Of a stretch of 64,000 nucleotides of DNA, positions 25,464 to 33,392 are shown piece by piece. Position 1 is the first letter of the stretch. Each line of letters begins with the position of its first letter. Source of the stretch: Amycolatopsis azurea DSM 43854 (GTDB taxonomy: Bacteria > Actinomycetota > Actinomycetes > Mycobacteriales > Pseudonocardiaceae); the NCBI RefSeq assembly GCF_001995215.1, contig NZ_MUXN01000037.1:1-64000 (forward strand). The letters run 5' to 3'. The notes under the pieces are model-generated. The model saw nothing but the letters and a program-made list of their open reading frames with translations, was not told the DNA's origin and ran no database searches. The position numbers were made by a program, and so were the translations under genes.

Positions 25464-25637
25464 ATGACGATCATCGAGACTTTGGGCGCTTACGCCGGGC
25501 TCGCGCTGCTGGCGCTGATGGCGGTGACCCCGCTGCTGGTCGAACTCGATCAGCGCTTCCCGGTCACCCGCCGGGCCAAGGCGGCCAAAGCGGCCGAACG
25601 GGCACGCCGGATGCCCGCCGGACTTGCTTCGGCGTGA
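25464..25637 (+). CDS. Small membrane-anchored protein
   Basis: 57-aa protein with one N-terminal hydrophobic segment (about residues 8-27) and a basic C-terminal half rich in Arg/Lys/Ala. GAGGAG lies seven bases before the ATG, which supports a real gene. Function unknown. Confidence 0.6.
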   Translation: MTIIETLGAYAGLALLALMAVTPLLVELDQRFPVTRRAKAAKAAERARRMPAGLASA

Positions 25638-25733
25638 CGCAGAGCACAGAGAAACCCGCAGAGCTACCTCACGTGAGTGATTCCGAACCCGCCAAGTCGT
25701 AACTTTGTGTCGCGTTATGAAACGCTGAGTGAC

Positions 25734-26036
25734 GTGACCGTGGATTGCTGCATCAAGGCCCAACCCGCCGACGCCTTCGCGGAGTTCCGGAGGAATGTCG
25801 ACGACCTGACCCAGGCGTACATCGACGCCTGCTGTCAGGGCCGCACGCCGGGCGACGCCACACTCGATCTTCTGCAACGGGTTCACCGCGAGGACCGCAA
25901 CTGGGTCGTCGTCCATCTGACCTTCGCCATCGCGGCGCTCGCGCATCAGCGGGCCCTCGCTTCCGCCGACGTCACCCGGCCAGGTGGCGTAACGGGTGCT
26001 CCGGAGCGAGCGTTGTTAGCTTCCGCGAGTGACTGA
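25734..26036 (+). CDS. Hypothetical protein
   Basis: About 100 aa, no family recognised. It is acidic in its N-terminal half with three Cys in the first ~40 residues and ends in a hydrophobic Ala/Leu stretch (VVHLTFAIAALAHQRALA). No clear SD; GTG 25734 or GTG 25677 are possible starts. The stop overlaps the VanZ-RDD gene by eight bases, which weakly supports a real, coupled gene. Confidence 0.45.
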   Translation: MTVDCCIKAQPADAFAEFRRNVDDLTQAYIDACCQGRTPGDATLDLLQRVHREDRNWVVVHLTFAIAALAHQRALASADVTRPGGVTGAPERALLASASD

Positions 26037-27153
26037 TCCGACCATCTCCGCGGTCATCGCGGTGTTCGCGGGTTTCGTGCTCGCGGGCCTCCTGGCCGTC
26101 CCGTACGTCGCCGCGAGCTACCGGCGTCGCGGCGAACTCGGGTTCTGGCGGGTTCTGCTGGTCTTCGGTTTCCTGATCTACGCCATGTCCTTGTGGACGT
26201 ACACGTTGCTCCCCATCCCGGAGACGACGGCGTCGTGGTGCGCCGAGCACGCGTCCAGTCACCTGCAACTCCGGCCGTTCCAGTTCGTCGCCGACATCCA
26301 CCGCGAACAGACCGGCGCCGGCCTCCGGGCGTTCCTGCGCAATCCGGCCGTCCAGCAGGCGGTGTTCAACGTCGCCCTCTTCGTGCCGCTGGGCATGTTC
26401 GTGCGGCACCTCTTCCGGCGGGGGTTCCTCACCACCGTCGCCATCGGGTTCGCGGTCTCGCTGTTCATCGAGTGCACTCAGCTGACCGGGGTCTGGTTCC
26501 TGTTCGAATGCCCGTACCGGCTGGCCGACGTCGACGACCTGCTGATGAACACGCTCGGCGCCGCCGTCGGCTTCGGGCTCGCTCCCTTGCTTCGGCTGCT
26601 GCCGGGGAACGAGCCGTCCGCGCCGCCGGGAACGCCGCGGCCGGTCACCGCGCGCCGCCGTCTGCTCGGGATGGCCGTGGACGTCGTCTCGGTCGTCCTG
26701 CTCGGCACGACCGTCGGGATCGTGACGACTTTGCTGGCGGGCGAACCGAACACCGTGGTCACCGCGCTGATCGCCACGCTGCTGCCCGCGGTGCTGTTGC
26801 TGTTCGTCATCCCGCTCGCGGGTAACGGTGCCAGCTTCGGCCAGCGGGTCGTACTGCTGCGTCCCGCCGGACCGGACGGCGGGAAACCCGCGCTGTGGCG
26901 GATGATCGTGCGATTCCTGGCGGGTTCCGGCGGCTACTTCACCCTGCTCACCCTGGCTTCCGCGGTGAACGGCGGGTTCGAGCCGCTGGCGAACCTGTTG
27001 TTCTTCGTCAGCGGCATCCTCGCTATCCGGCCTCTGGGCCATCAAGGACTTTCCGGGCTCCTCGCCGGAGTGCGGGTGGTCGACGCGCGGGCAATCGGTG
27101 ACTCGGACGAACCCGCCGTCACCGTCGATGTGCAGGGTGGTGCCGGTCCGTGA
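26029..27153 (+). CDS. VanZ-RDD fusion membrane protein
   Basis: 374-aa integral membrane protein. The N-terminal half is a VanZ domain (NVALFVPLGMFVRHLF, FIECTQLTG, DVDDLLMNTLGAAVGF). The C-terminal half is an RDD domain (Arg-rich entry RRRLLGMAVDVV, then GASFGQRVVLLR). VanZ in glycopeptide-resistance loci gives low-level teicoplanin resistance; free-standing homologues are common and their role is unclear. No vanHAX genes are nearby. The stop codon lies within a GTCCGTGAAGG sequence resembling the class A repeat. Confidence 0.85.
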   Translation: MTDPTISAVIAVFAGFVLAGLLAVPYVAASYRRRGELGFWRVLLVFGFLIYAMSLWTYTLLPIPETTASWCAEHASSHLQLRPFQFVADIHREQTGAGLRAFLRNPAVQQAVFNVALFVPLGMFVRHLFRRGFLTTVAIGFAVSLFIECTQLTGVWFLFECPYRLADVDDLLMNTLGAAVGFGLAPLLRLLPGNEPSAPPGTPRPVTARRRLLGMAVDVVSVVLLGTTVGIVTTLLAGEPNTVVTALIATLLPAVLLLFVIPLAGNGASFGQRVVLLRPAGPDGGKPALWRMIVRFLAGSGGYFTLLTLASAVNGGFEPLANLLFFVSGILAIRPLGHQGLSGLLAGVRVVDARAIGDSDEPAVTVDVQGGAGP

Positions 27154-27164
27154 AGGACCCCTTG

Positions 27165-27181
27165 CCTCGGCTCAGCCGAGG
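27165..27181 (+). terminator. Hairpin terminator
   Basis: CCTCGGC-TCA-GCCGAGG, perfect seven-base arms, 11 bases after the VanZ-RDD stop. Confidence 0.6.
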
Positions 27182-27207
27182 AATCTCGACCTTCACACCT
27201 TCCCGAG

Positions 27208-27260
27208 TACATGATGGCCCCCTTCCTTGTGCCAGGCGCAAGGAAGGGAGCCATCATGTA
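27208..27260. repeat. Class D long hairpin
   Basis: Inverted repeat of 53 bases with 22-base arms (one mismatch) around a nine-base loop; arm segments TACATGATGGC and CCCTTCCTTG. The stretch 27154-27576 carries this hairpin, a terminator and a class A variant but no convincing gene. Confidence 0.85.
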
Positions 27261-27335
27261 CCTCCGGCGACCAAAGGCTGCGGTGCCGCTGCGACTGCTG
27301 GTGCATCTGGGACGAGTGCGGCGATCTTGAGGGTA

Positions 27336-27382
27336 GTGAAGGCCTCCTTCGCTACCTTGAGGGTAGGCAGGGAGGCCTTCAC
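27336..27382. repeat. Class A variant hairpin
   Basis: Imperfect inverted repeat GTGAAGGCCTCCTT...GGAGGCCTTCAC with inner arms GCTACC/GGGTAG. An 11-base direct repeat CTTGAGGGTAG flanks and enters the unit (27326-27336, 27357-27366). Confidence 0.75.
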
Positions 27383-27576
27383 GGACTTGGCCCGCGACCG
27401 GATCCCGTCGGGGTCGTGGCGCTGACCGGACACCTCGACGCGCTGCTCGCCGGTGACACGTCCGTGCGGACGTTCGCACTGCGCCGCTTCTGACACGGCC
27501 ACCCGATCGGGTCGATCCTGCCGATCGCGCGAGTCATTACGCCTGGCAGCGGGCTTGGACCGGAACACTCCGCGCG

Positions 27577-27978
27577 GTGAACGTGGAGTCGATGGACGAC
27601 GTGGCCGACTGCCTGCTCTCGGTGGCCTGGAACATCTTCCCGTTGATGGGGAAACCTCCCGCGAGCCCGGGCAATCGGACGGAAGAGATCCGGACGCTCC
27701 TCGTCGACGCGTGTCACGACGCCGGGATGCGGGCCCGCGAATGGGCGGCGGAGCACGGGGCGGGGACCGAGGACGACCGCGTGCCCTACCTGCGGCTCGC
27801 GGAGGTCGGAACGGACGCGAACTTGTTCCTGGGGATGGTTTCCGGCACGCTGCTCGCCGATCAGGAGCGGGTGCGCCGCCGGTGGGCGGAGATCGAGGCG
27901 CTGGTCAACGAGGCGGGCGAACTCGCCGGGCGGATCAGGGGGCGGCCGAGGGATCGGCCGCCCCTCCCGGCGGGGTGA
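27577..27978 (+). CDS. Hypothetical protein
   Basis: 133 aa, soluble, helical and acidic-to-neutral, no family recognised. Begins VNVESMDDVADCLLSVAW; an alternative ATG at 27592 has a short SD (GGAG). The C-terminal Arg/Pro-rich tail is encoded by a GC hairpin. Codon use is normal for the strain, and it is convergent with the S1 protease gene, whose stop is adjacent. Confidence 0.5.
   Translation: MNVESMDDVADCLLSVAWNIFPLMGKPPASPGNRTEEIRTLLVDACHDAGMRAREWAAEHGAGTEDDRVPYLRLAEVGTDANLFLGMVSGTLLADQERVRRRWAEIEALVNEAGELAGRIRGRPRDRPPLPAG
27939..27964. terminator. Hairpin within the 3' end of the hypothetical gene
   Basis: GGGGCGGCCG (27939-27948) and CGGCCGCCCC (27955-27964) around AGGGAT. It lies in the last codons of the plus-strand gene and just past the stop of the minus-strand protease gene, so it could terminate both. 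Confidence 0.55.
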
Positions 27979-29070
27979 TCAGTCCTTTTCCAGCGTCAGG
28001 TCGTAGCGGTTGAGCACCTCCTTGACGGGCTGGAAGAAGGTCGTGCCGCCCGAGCGGCAGTCACCGGAACCACCCGAGGTCATGCCTTGCGCCTGCACCA
28101 GTTTCGTGCCGGAACCCGACGAAGGACGGCTGACGAACGAGCCGCCGGAGTCGCCCGGTTCGGCGCACGCGTCGGTCTGGGTCAGTCCCCGGACGACGTT
28201 CCCGTTGCCGTAGTTCACCGTCTGGTCCAGCGCTTCGACCCGCCCGCACTGCCAATGGGTGGTGATCCCGGACCGGCAGATCCGCCCGCCGACACCGACG
28301 ACGTCCGCGCCTTCGATCCGCACGTCGGTGCCGTCCTCGTAGCGGTCGACCCGGGGCGGCGTCGAGACGTCGGAGTGGGTCACCTTGACCGTGCCGTAGT
28401 CGTTGCCGGGGAAGGACGACCGCTCGACCCTGCCGATCGTGCCGTCGACACCCCGCACGGTGCCGCCGAGTTCGGTGCAGTGGCCCGCGGTGATCACGTA
28501 ATGGTCATCGTCGTCGAAGGCGTTGAACCCGACCGAACAGGCGCCGCCGCTGAAGTAGAGGCCCTGCCCGCCGATCACGCTCCACAACGGACGGGGAGCG
28601 CTCTTCACCTGCTCGACCCGGACCGGGACACCGGCGGCTTCCGCCCACGCCCGGCCCGCGGCGTCACCGCCCACCACGCTGACGACGACGTCGTTGGCCG
28701 CGACGTCGACGTACCAGCCGGCGACGGAGCCGGGCAGGCCCGCGGTTCTGTTGTCCAATGTGGACTGGATCGCCTTCAGTTCGGCCGTACTGTGCCGCAG
28801 CACCTTCGGGACGGCGCCCGCCGCGCGGATCCTGGCCGCATGGCTCGCGTCCGTGGTGCCGACGACGAGCCTGCCGGTCGTGTCCAGCCAGGACCCGGCG
28901 AACGCGGCGCCGAGGGAAGTGCCGAGTTCTTGCTGCACGGCGGCCAAAGTGGCCGGACCTGCCGCTTCACTCAGTACCGAGGTCCCCGCCGAAGCCGGGG
29001 CCGCGAAAGCGGTGACGGCTGCCGCGGCTCCGATCAGGACGGTGAGGGTGCGCAGAGGACGTCGTGACAC
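27979..29070 (-). CDS. Secreted streptogrisin-type serine protease (S1E) with prodomain
   Basis: 363 aa. Signal peptide (residues 1-29), an alpha-lytic-protease-type prodomain (~30-155, ending in VRVEQV) and a chymotrypsin-fold catalytic domain with triad His197 (ITAGHCT), Asp224 (GNDYGTV) and Ser308 (EPGDSGGS). Three disulfide pairs typical of streptogrisins are plausible. GTG start with GGAGG six bases upstream. Expected to be autoprocessed and active outside the cell. Confidence 0.92.
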   Translation of the reverse strand: MSRRPLRTLTVLIGAAAAVTAFAAPASAGTSVLSEAAGPATLAAVQQELGTSLGAAFAGSWLDTTGRLVVGTTDASHAARIRAAGAVPKVLRHSTAELKAIQSTLDNRTAGLPGSVAGWYVDVAANDVVVSVVGGDAAGRAWAEAAGVPVRVEQVKSAPRPLWSVIGGQGLYFSGGACSVGFNAFDDDDHYVITAGHCTELGGTVRGVDGTIGRVERSSFPGNDYGTVKVTHSDVSTPPRVDRYEDGTDVRIEGADVVGVGGRICRSGITTHWQCGRVEALDQTVNYGNGNVVRGLTQTDACAEPGDSGGSFVSRPSSGSGTKLVQAQGMTSGGSGDCRSGGTTFFQPVKEVLNRYDLTLEKD

Positions 29071-29381
29071 GAAAACCTCCAGGTATCGCGAAATTCGTTG
29101 CGGGGTGTGGATCGGGAATCGACGTTACGACAGCGCGGCCCCGCTCGAATGCCGCCATTTGAGTAGCGCTCGCGATTCCCCTTTCCGGCGCAAGGGGCGG
29201 GGCTTTATCGGGTGGTGATCACTCTTGTGAGTGGAGAATGCCCGATTTACCGTCCCCGATGTGTTGTCGGATCCACGACAATCCGCGACGGCGGTGTGGC
29301 ATTCGGGAAAGGCGCGTTTCGCGTTCATCACCTGATTGTGTGCGGCTGAACCCGTTTGTCCGCATCGATGACGAACAGGTC
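29071..29381. other. Intergenic region without gene
   Basis: 311 bases between the protease start and the M56 gene stop, more AT-rich than its surroundings. It should hold the protease promoter. A small dyad ACTC-TTGT-GAGT is visible near 29221-29232. I see no ORF with a good SD. Confidence 0.5.
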
Positions 29382-30317
29382 TCACCAGCAGGAAACGAGT
29401 CCGGTCGCGAAAAGCAGCCCGACGGTGAAAGCGGGCGGCGCCAGTAGCGCGACGGTTCCGCCCGCGACGGCCTTCGCCCAGGCCGGGAAGCGGGACGGCC
29501 CGGCGGTGTGCGAGGCCAGCACGCGCAGCCGGATCTCGGTGTCGCCGCCGGCCATGCCGAGCGCGCGGCGGGGCCCGTCCGCCGAATGGATGGAGAGCAG
29601 GGCCGAGCGCACGGTCTCGGGTCCGTGCCGGGTGGCGGCGGCGCGGTCCGCGGCCAGTTCGACGAGCAGCCGGATCGCGCTGGGAAGTTCGCGCATGAGC
29701 GGAACGAACCGCAGTGTGCGGCCCAGAACGTCGGCCGAGGCGGTCAGAAGGTGATGCCTGCCGCGCAGATGAGCCTGTTCGTGGGCGAGCACGGCGTTCA
29801 GTTCGCGGCGCGAGAGCCGCGCGGCCAGCCCTTCGCTGGCGACGATCAGGCCGTCCCGCCCGCCGAGGCTGTAGGCGATCGGACGGTCGTCGGGCAGCCA
29901 CAGCGTCGGCTCCGACCGGGCGCCGGACAGCCGGAGCACGTCGAGATGACGCCGGTGCAGCCGGGTGCTGCGCTTCCGGCGCCGTGCCGACGCCACGGCC
30001 AGCCGAGCCGCCGCGATCAGGAGGGCGGCGGCCGCGAACGTGCCGGCGACCGGGTCGAGGGCGGGAATGTCACTGTGGCCGACCGCGGCCCAGCAGTCGT
30101 GGAGGACCCGCGTGATGGCCGTGGCGGGACCGTGGTCCGGCAGCACGAGGAGCAGAACGGCGCCCAAGATGCCGCCGAGGACGCCGAGCGCGGTCAGGAA
30201 CCACCAGGCGAGCGCCGTGCCGGGGCTGATCCCGCCCGCGGTGAGCCTGCCGAGCAGCCGGGGCGAGAACCAGCCGATCACCACGACCCCGAACAGGAGC
30301 ACCGCCGCCAGGATCAT
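29382..30317 (-). CDS. M56 BlaR1/MecR1-like membrane metalloprotease
   Basis: 311 aa with several transmembrane helices and the zinc motif HEQAH in the M56 context (RELNAVLAHEQAHLRGRHHL). No penicillin-binding sensor domain follows, so it is the short actinobacterial form. ATG 30317 overlaps the stop of the BlaI-like gene (ATGA), the usual blaI-blaR1 order. It is expected to sense envelope stress and trigger loss of BlaI repression; the signal is unknown. Confidence 0.87.
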   Translation of the reverse strand: MILAAVLLFGVVVIGWFSPRLLGRLTAGGISPGTALAWWFLTALGVLGGILGAVLLLVLPDHGPATAITRVLHDCWAAVGHSDIPALDPVAGTFAAAALLIAAARLAVASARRRKRSTRLHRRHLDVLRLSGARSEPTLWLPDDRPIAYSLGGRDGLIVASEGLAARLSRRELNAVLAHEQAHLRGRHHLLTASADVLGRTLRFVPLMRELPSAIRLLVELAADRAAATRHGPETVRSALLSIHSADGPRRALGMAGGDTEIRLRVLASHTAGPSRFPAWAKAVAGGTVALLAPPAFTVGLLFATGLVSCW

Positions 30318-30676
30318 CGCTTGCCGGGCTTCCGCCGCAGCGCCTTCCGCAGGATGTCCGATTCCTCTTCGGTGACCGAGCGCGCGAAATGCAGCAGTAC
30401 CGATTCCCGGTCGTCGGAGGCGTCGAGGAGTTCGCGCAGGCTTTGCGCGGTGGCCTCTTCGCGGGTCGTCGCGGCGCGATAGCGGTACGCGCGATTCTCC
30501 ATCTCGCGGACGACCCATTCCTTGCGGTGCAGATTGTCCAGCACCGTCATCACCGTGGTGTAGGCGAGATCGCGGTGCTGGTTGATCGCCTCGAGAACCT
30601 GGCGCACCCGCAAGGGTTCCGCCGAATTCCAGAGCACGTCCATCACCGACGCTTCGAGCTCGCCCAGCCGTTGCAT
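30314..30676 (-). CDS. BlaI/MecI-family repressor
   Basis: 120-aa winged-helix repressor: MQRLGELEASVMDVLWNS, then LAYTTVMTVLDNLHRKEW and a C-terminal dimerisation part. GGAGGTGTC precedes the ATG. Follows the NlpC/P60 gene by 26 bases and overlaps the M56 gene, giving an operon P60-blaI-blaR1. The dyad at 31833-31849 upstream of the P60 gene is the probable operator, implying autoregulation. Confidence 0.9.
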   Translation of the reverse strand: MQRLGELEASVMDVLWNSAEPLRVRQVLEAINQHRDLAYTTVMTVLDNLHRKEWVVREMENRAYRYRAATTREEATAQSLRELLDASDDRESVLLHFARSVTEEESDILRKALRRKPGKR

Positions 30677-30702
30677 GACACCTCCGCTCGGAAGGATACT
30701 GC

Positions 30703-31752
30703 TCAGCCGACGATGCGCCGGGCACCCATCAGATGTCCGTCGCCCTTGACCGACCGGACGTCGACCAGCTGACCCTCGGTCGGCGCGTCGACCATCTTGC
30801 CCGGCCCCACGTACATGCCGACGTGGTGGATCGCGCCGGGATTCCCGGTGCCGTCGTCGTAGAAGACGAGATCGCCGGGGACGAGCTGGTCGAGCGGGAC
30901 GGGCTTGCCGACGGTGTACTGCTGGCGGCTGGTCCGGGGGAGCGAGACGCCCGCCTGCTTGTACGCCCACGACGTCAGGCCGGAGCAGTCGAATTCGCTC
31001 GGCCCGGTGGCACCCCATTCGTACTGCGAGCCCCGCTTGGACAACGCCGCCTGTAGCGCGTCGTTCGCGGCACCGGGCGGGCCGAGGTAGGAGCCCCTGT
31101 CCTGGACCTTGCCGAGTTTCGCCTTGTCCGACGAGGGAAGGTCGCCGAGTGCTTCGCGGACCTTGGCGATCTGGGTGTCGAGGTCCTTCTTGCGGGTGCG
31201 GACCTGGTCCAGTGCCAAGGTGGCGTCGTTGGCGGCGAGTTGGGCCGTCTCTCGCGCGTTCGCGGCGGTGGCACGGGCGGTCTGCGCCTTCCCGAGCGCG
31301 TCACGCAGGCCGTTCAGCGACTTGGCCTTCTCCCCGGCCAGTATCTCCAGCGCCGACGAACGGTCGAGGAACTCCTGCCTGCTTCCGCTGTCGAGCAGGA
31401 GGACGGCGTTGCCGAGCCGCTCGCCGCTCATCGCGGACCGCGCGATCGCCTCGACCTGCGGCCGGAAGCGATCGATGGCCGACCGCGCCTGCGTGAGGTC
31501 GCCGTCGGCGCGGCCGAGGGCGGCCGTGGCCTGGTCGCGTTCGGTCTCGCGGGTCTTCAGCCGGTCTTGCGATTCCTGCAGGTCTTCGTCGGCCTTCGCC
31601 GCCTGGGCGCCGAGTTCCTGGTAGCGCCGCATCGGATCCTGGCCGTCCGGTGGGGCCGGTTGCGCGCTCGCGGGGAGCGTGCCGAGGCCGAGGACCATGA
31701 GGGCGGCGGTGGCGGCGAGGGGGTGCCGCAGCGAGCGCCGGTGTGGGGTCAC
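30703..31752 (-). CDS. Secreted NlpC/P60 peptidoglycan hydrolase (RipA-like)
   Basis: 349 aa. Signal peptide (1-30), a long coiled coil (~45-215), and a C-terminal NlpC/P60 domain with Cys256 (FDCSGLTSW) and His310 (HHVGMYVG). The third polar position reads Asp (MVDAPTEG) where His is common. Expected D,L-endopeptidase on cell-wall peptides. GTG start with AGGAG ten bases upstream. First gene of an operon with BlaI and BlaR1-like proteins, linking wall remodelling to envelope-stress sensing. Confidence 0.88.
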   Translation of the reverse strand: MTPHRRSLRHPLAATAALMVLGLGTLPASAQPAPPDGQDPMRRYQELGAQAAKADEDLQESQDRLKTRETERDQATAALGRADGDLTQARSAIDRFRPQVEAIARSAMSGERLGNAVLLLDSGSRQEFLDRSSALEILAGEKAKSLNGLRDALGKAQTARATAANARETAQLAANDATLALDQVRTRKKDLDTQIAKVREALGDLPSSDKAKLGKVQDRGSYLGPPGAANDALQAALSKRGSQYEWGATGPSEFDCSGLTSWAYKQAGVSLPRTSRQQYTVGKPVPLDQLVPGDLVFYDDGTGNPGAIHHVGMYVGPGKMVDAPTEGQLVDVRSVKGDGHLMGARRIVG

Positions 31753-31832
31753 GGGTGCCGAATCTCCTGTCGCACAAGTTCAACTATCGCGCTTAGTAGT
31801 ACGGGGGCGGCTGTGAGCGCGCGGTGAAGGCC

Positions 31833-31849
31833 TACTAAGTCACTTAGTA
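31833..31849. promoter_or_regulatory. BlaI-type operator dyad
   Basis: TACTAAGT-C-ACTTAGTA, perfect eight-base arms. It lies between the divergent P60 operon (81 bases away) and the small exported protein/cysteine-synthase unit (47 bases away). A related half-site TTAGTAGTA occurs at 31793-31801. Sequence style matches BlaI/MecI dyads in other bacteria. Confidence 0.75.
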
Positions 31850-31895
31850 CTAGGTCTCATGGGAGATCGAGTCGATCTTTGCTACGGTGGGAACC

Positions 31896-32240
31896 GTGAG
31901 TGTCTCTCCGGCTACTCTTCGTCGACTCCTGCTGGCTTTGCTGCTGGTGGTCGTGGCGGGAACGCAGGCCTACGACTGCCTCGACGATCATGGCGAGTCA
32001 GCCGCCGTCACGGCGGCTTCCCCTGACTCGTCGTGCCCGCCGAACGAGGGGCACCTGCATTCCCGGCCGCTCTCCGCGGTCGCGGCGCGGAGCGACCACT
32101 CGCCGTCCACTCCGGACTCCTTGCCGCCGCTCATGCCAGGCCGGGTCTTCTCGGCCGTCACCGAAGAAAGCCCGCGTTCGCCCGCCTTCGAGCGAAGTGG
32201 TCCGCGGATACTCGCCGAGCTGTGCGTCTCGCGGACGTGA
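31896..32240 (+). CDS. Small exported or membrane-anchored protein
   Basis: 114 aa with an N-terminal hydrophobic segment (residues ~9-25, LLLALLLVVVAGTQA) and a Ser/Pro-rich remainder with Cys near residues 28, 47 and 111. GTG 31896 preferred by GGTGGG spacing over GTG 31887. No family recognised. Divergent from the P60-blaI-blaR1 operon across the BlaI dyad and 54 bases before the cysteine-synthase-like gene, so likely same transcription unit. Confidence 0.6.
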   Translation: MSVSPATLRRLLLALLLVVVAGTQAYDCLDDHGESAAVTAASPDSSCPPNEGHLHSRPLSAVAARSDHSPSTPDSLPPLMPGRVFSAVTEESPRSPAFERSGPRILAELCVSRT

Positions 32241-32294
32241 CCGACCCTGCGTCCTCCCGGTCATGTCCGCACAGCACAGAAAGACGAATCCTCG

Positions 32295-33392
32295 ATGAAG
32301 GCTGTCCTGCGTCATGAACAACTCGCCCCGTCCCGCCTCCTCAGCACCGCCGCGCGCTGCGTGAACCCGGCGCTGGCCGTCGGCAACACGCCCGTGCTGT
32401 GGATCGACGAGCGCCTCACCGGTTCCGGCAAGGGGTTCTGGGCCAAGCTGGAGGGCTTCAACCCCGGCGGCATGAAGGACCGTCCCGCGTTGCACATGGT
32501 GGGTGAGGCCAAGGCTCGCGGCGATCTCGCCGACGGCGCGACGATCGTCGAGTCGACCAGCGGGACCCTCGGGCTCGGGCTGGCGCTGGCCGGGATCGTG
32601 CACGGCCATCCGGTCACCCTGGTCACCGATCCGGGCATGGAACCGATCGTGCGGCGGATGCTCACCGCGCACGGCACCCGGGTCGACCTCGTCACCGAGC
32701 CGCATCCGGCGGGTGGCTGGCAGCAGGCACGCCGCGACCGGGTCCGGCGGGTGCTCGAAGAGAAGCCCGGCGCCTGGTGTCCCGACCAGTACCACAACCC
32801 GGACAACGTGGCGGCGTACGCGGGCCTGGCCGACGAACTGGCCGCGCAACTGGGCCGGATCGACGTCCTGGTGTGCTCGGTCGGCACCGGCGGGCATTCG
32901 GCCGGGACCTTCCGCGCGCTACGGCGCTATTTCCCACATCTGCGCCTGATCGGGGTGGACACCGTCGGGTCGACGATCTTCGGGCAGCCCGCCACCTCGC
33001 GGCTGATGCGCGGGCTCGGTTCGAGCATCCATCCCCGCAACGTCGACTACGACGCCTTCGAGGAGGTCCACTGGGTCGCCCCGGCCGAGGCCGTGTGGAC
33101 CTGCCGCCGTCTCGCCGCCGCCCAATACGCGACCGGCGGCTGGAGTGTCGGCGCGGTCGCCCTCGTCGCCGCCTGGCTGGCCCGCACGCACGATCCGGAC
33201 GTGCGGATCGCCGCGATCTTCCCGGACGGCCCGCAGCGCTACTTCGACACCGTCTACAACGACGAATACTGCGCGGGACACGGCTTGCTCGACGTCGTCC
33301 CGCCGCGGGAACCGGACGTCATCGGGCATCCCGGCGAACGTGTGGTGGAACGCTGGACCCGCTGCCGCACCGTCGTGGATCCCGCGCTGTGA
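32295..33392 (+). CDS. PLP-dependent cysteine-synthase-like enzyme
   Basis: 365 aa, fold type II. The PLP Lys61 (NPGGMKDRPA), the substrate loop STSGTLGLGLA and the phosphate loop GTGGHSAGT are present. The substrate loop differs from the TSGNTG of true O-acetylserine sulfhydrylases, so it may make a non-standard amino acid or act as a cysteine lyase-like enzyme. Coupled by GTGA overlap with an MFS gene, suggesting production and export of, or resistance to, an amino-acid-like compound. Confidence 0.82.
   Translation: MKAVLRHEQLAPSRLLSTAARCVNPALAVGNTPVLWIDERLTGSGKGFWAKLEGFNPGGMKDRPALHMVGEAKARGDLADGATIVESTSGTLGLGLALAGIVHGHPVTLVTDPGMEPIVRRMLTAHGTRVDLVTEPHPAGGWQQARRDRVRRVLEEKPGAWCPDQYHNPDNVAAYAGLADELAAQLGRIDVLVCSVGTGGHSAGTFRALRRYFPHLRLIGVDTVGSTIFGQPATSRLMRGLGSSIHPRNVDYDAFEEVHWVAPAEAVWTCRRLAAAQYATGGWSVGAVALVAAWLARTHDPDVRIAAIFPDGPQRYFDTVYNDEYCAGHGLLDVVPPREPDVIGHPGERVVERWTRCRTVVDPAL

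Noticed and set aside
26029..27153. Part of a glycopeptide-resistance cluster
   Set aside because: Only a VanZ domain is present; no vanH, vanA, vanX, vanS or vanR genes are nearby.
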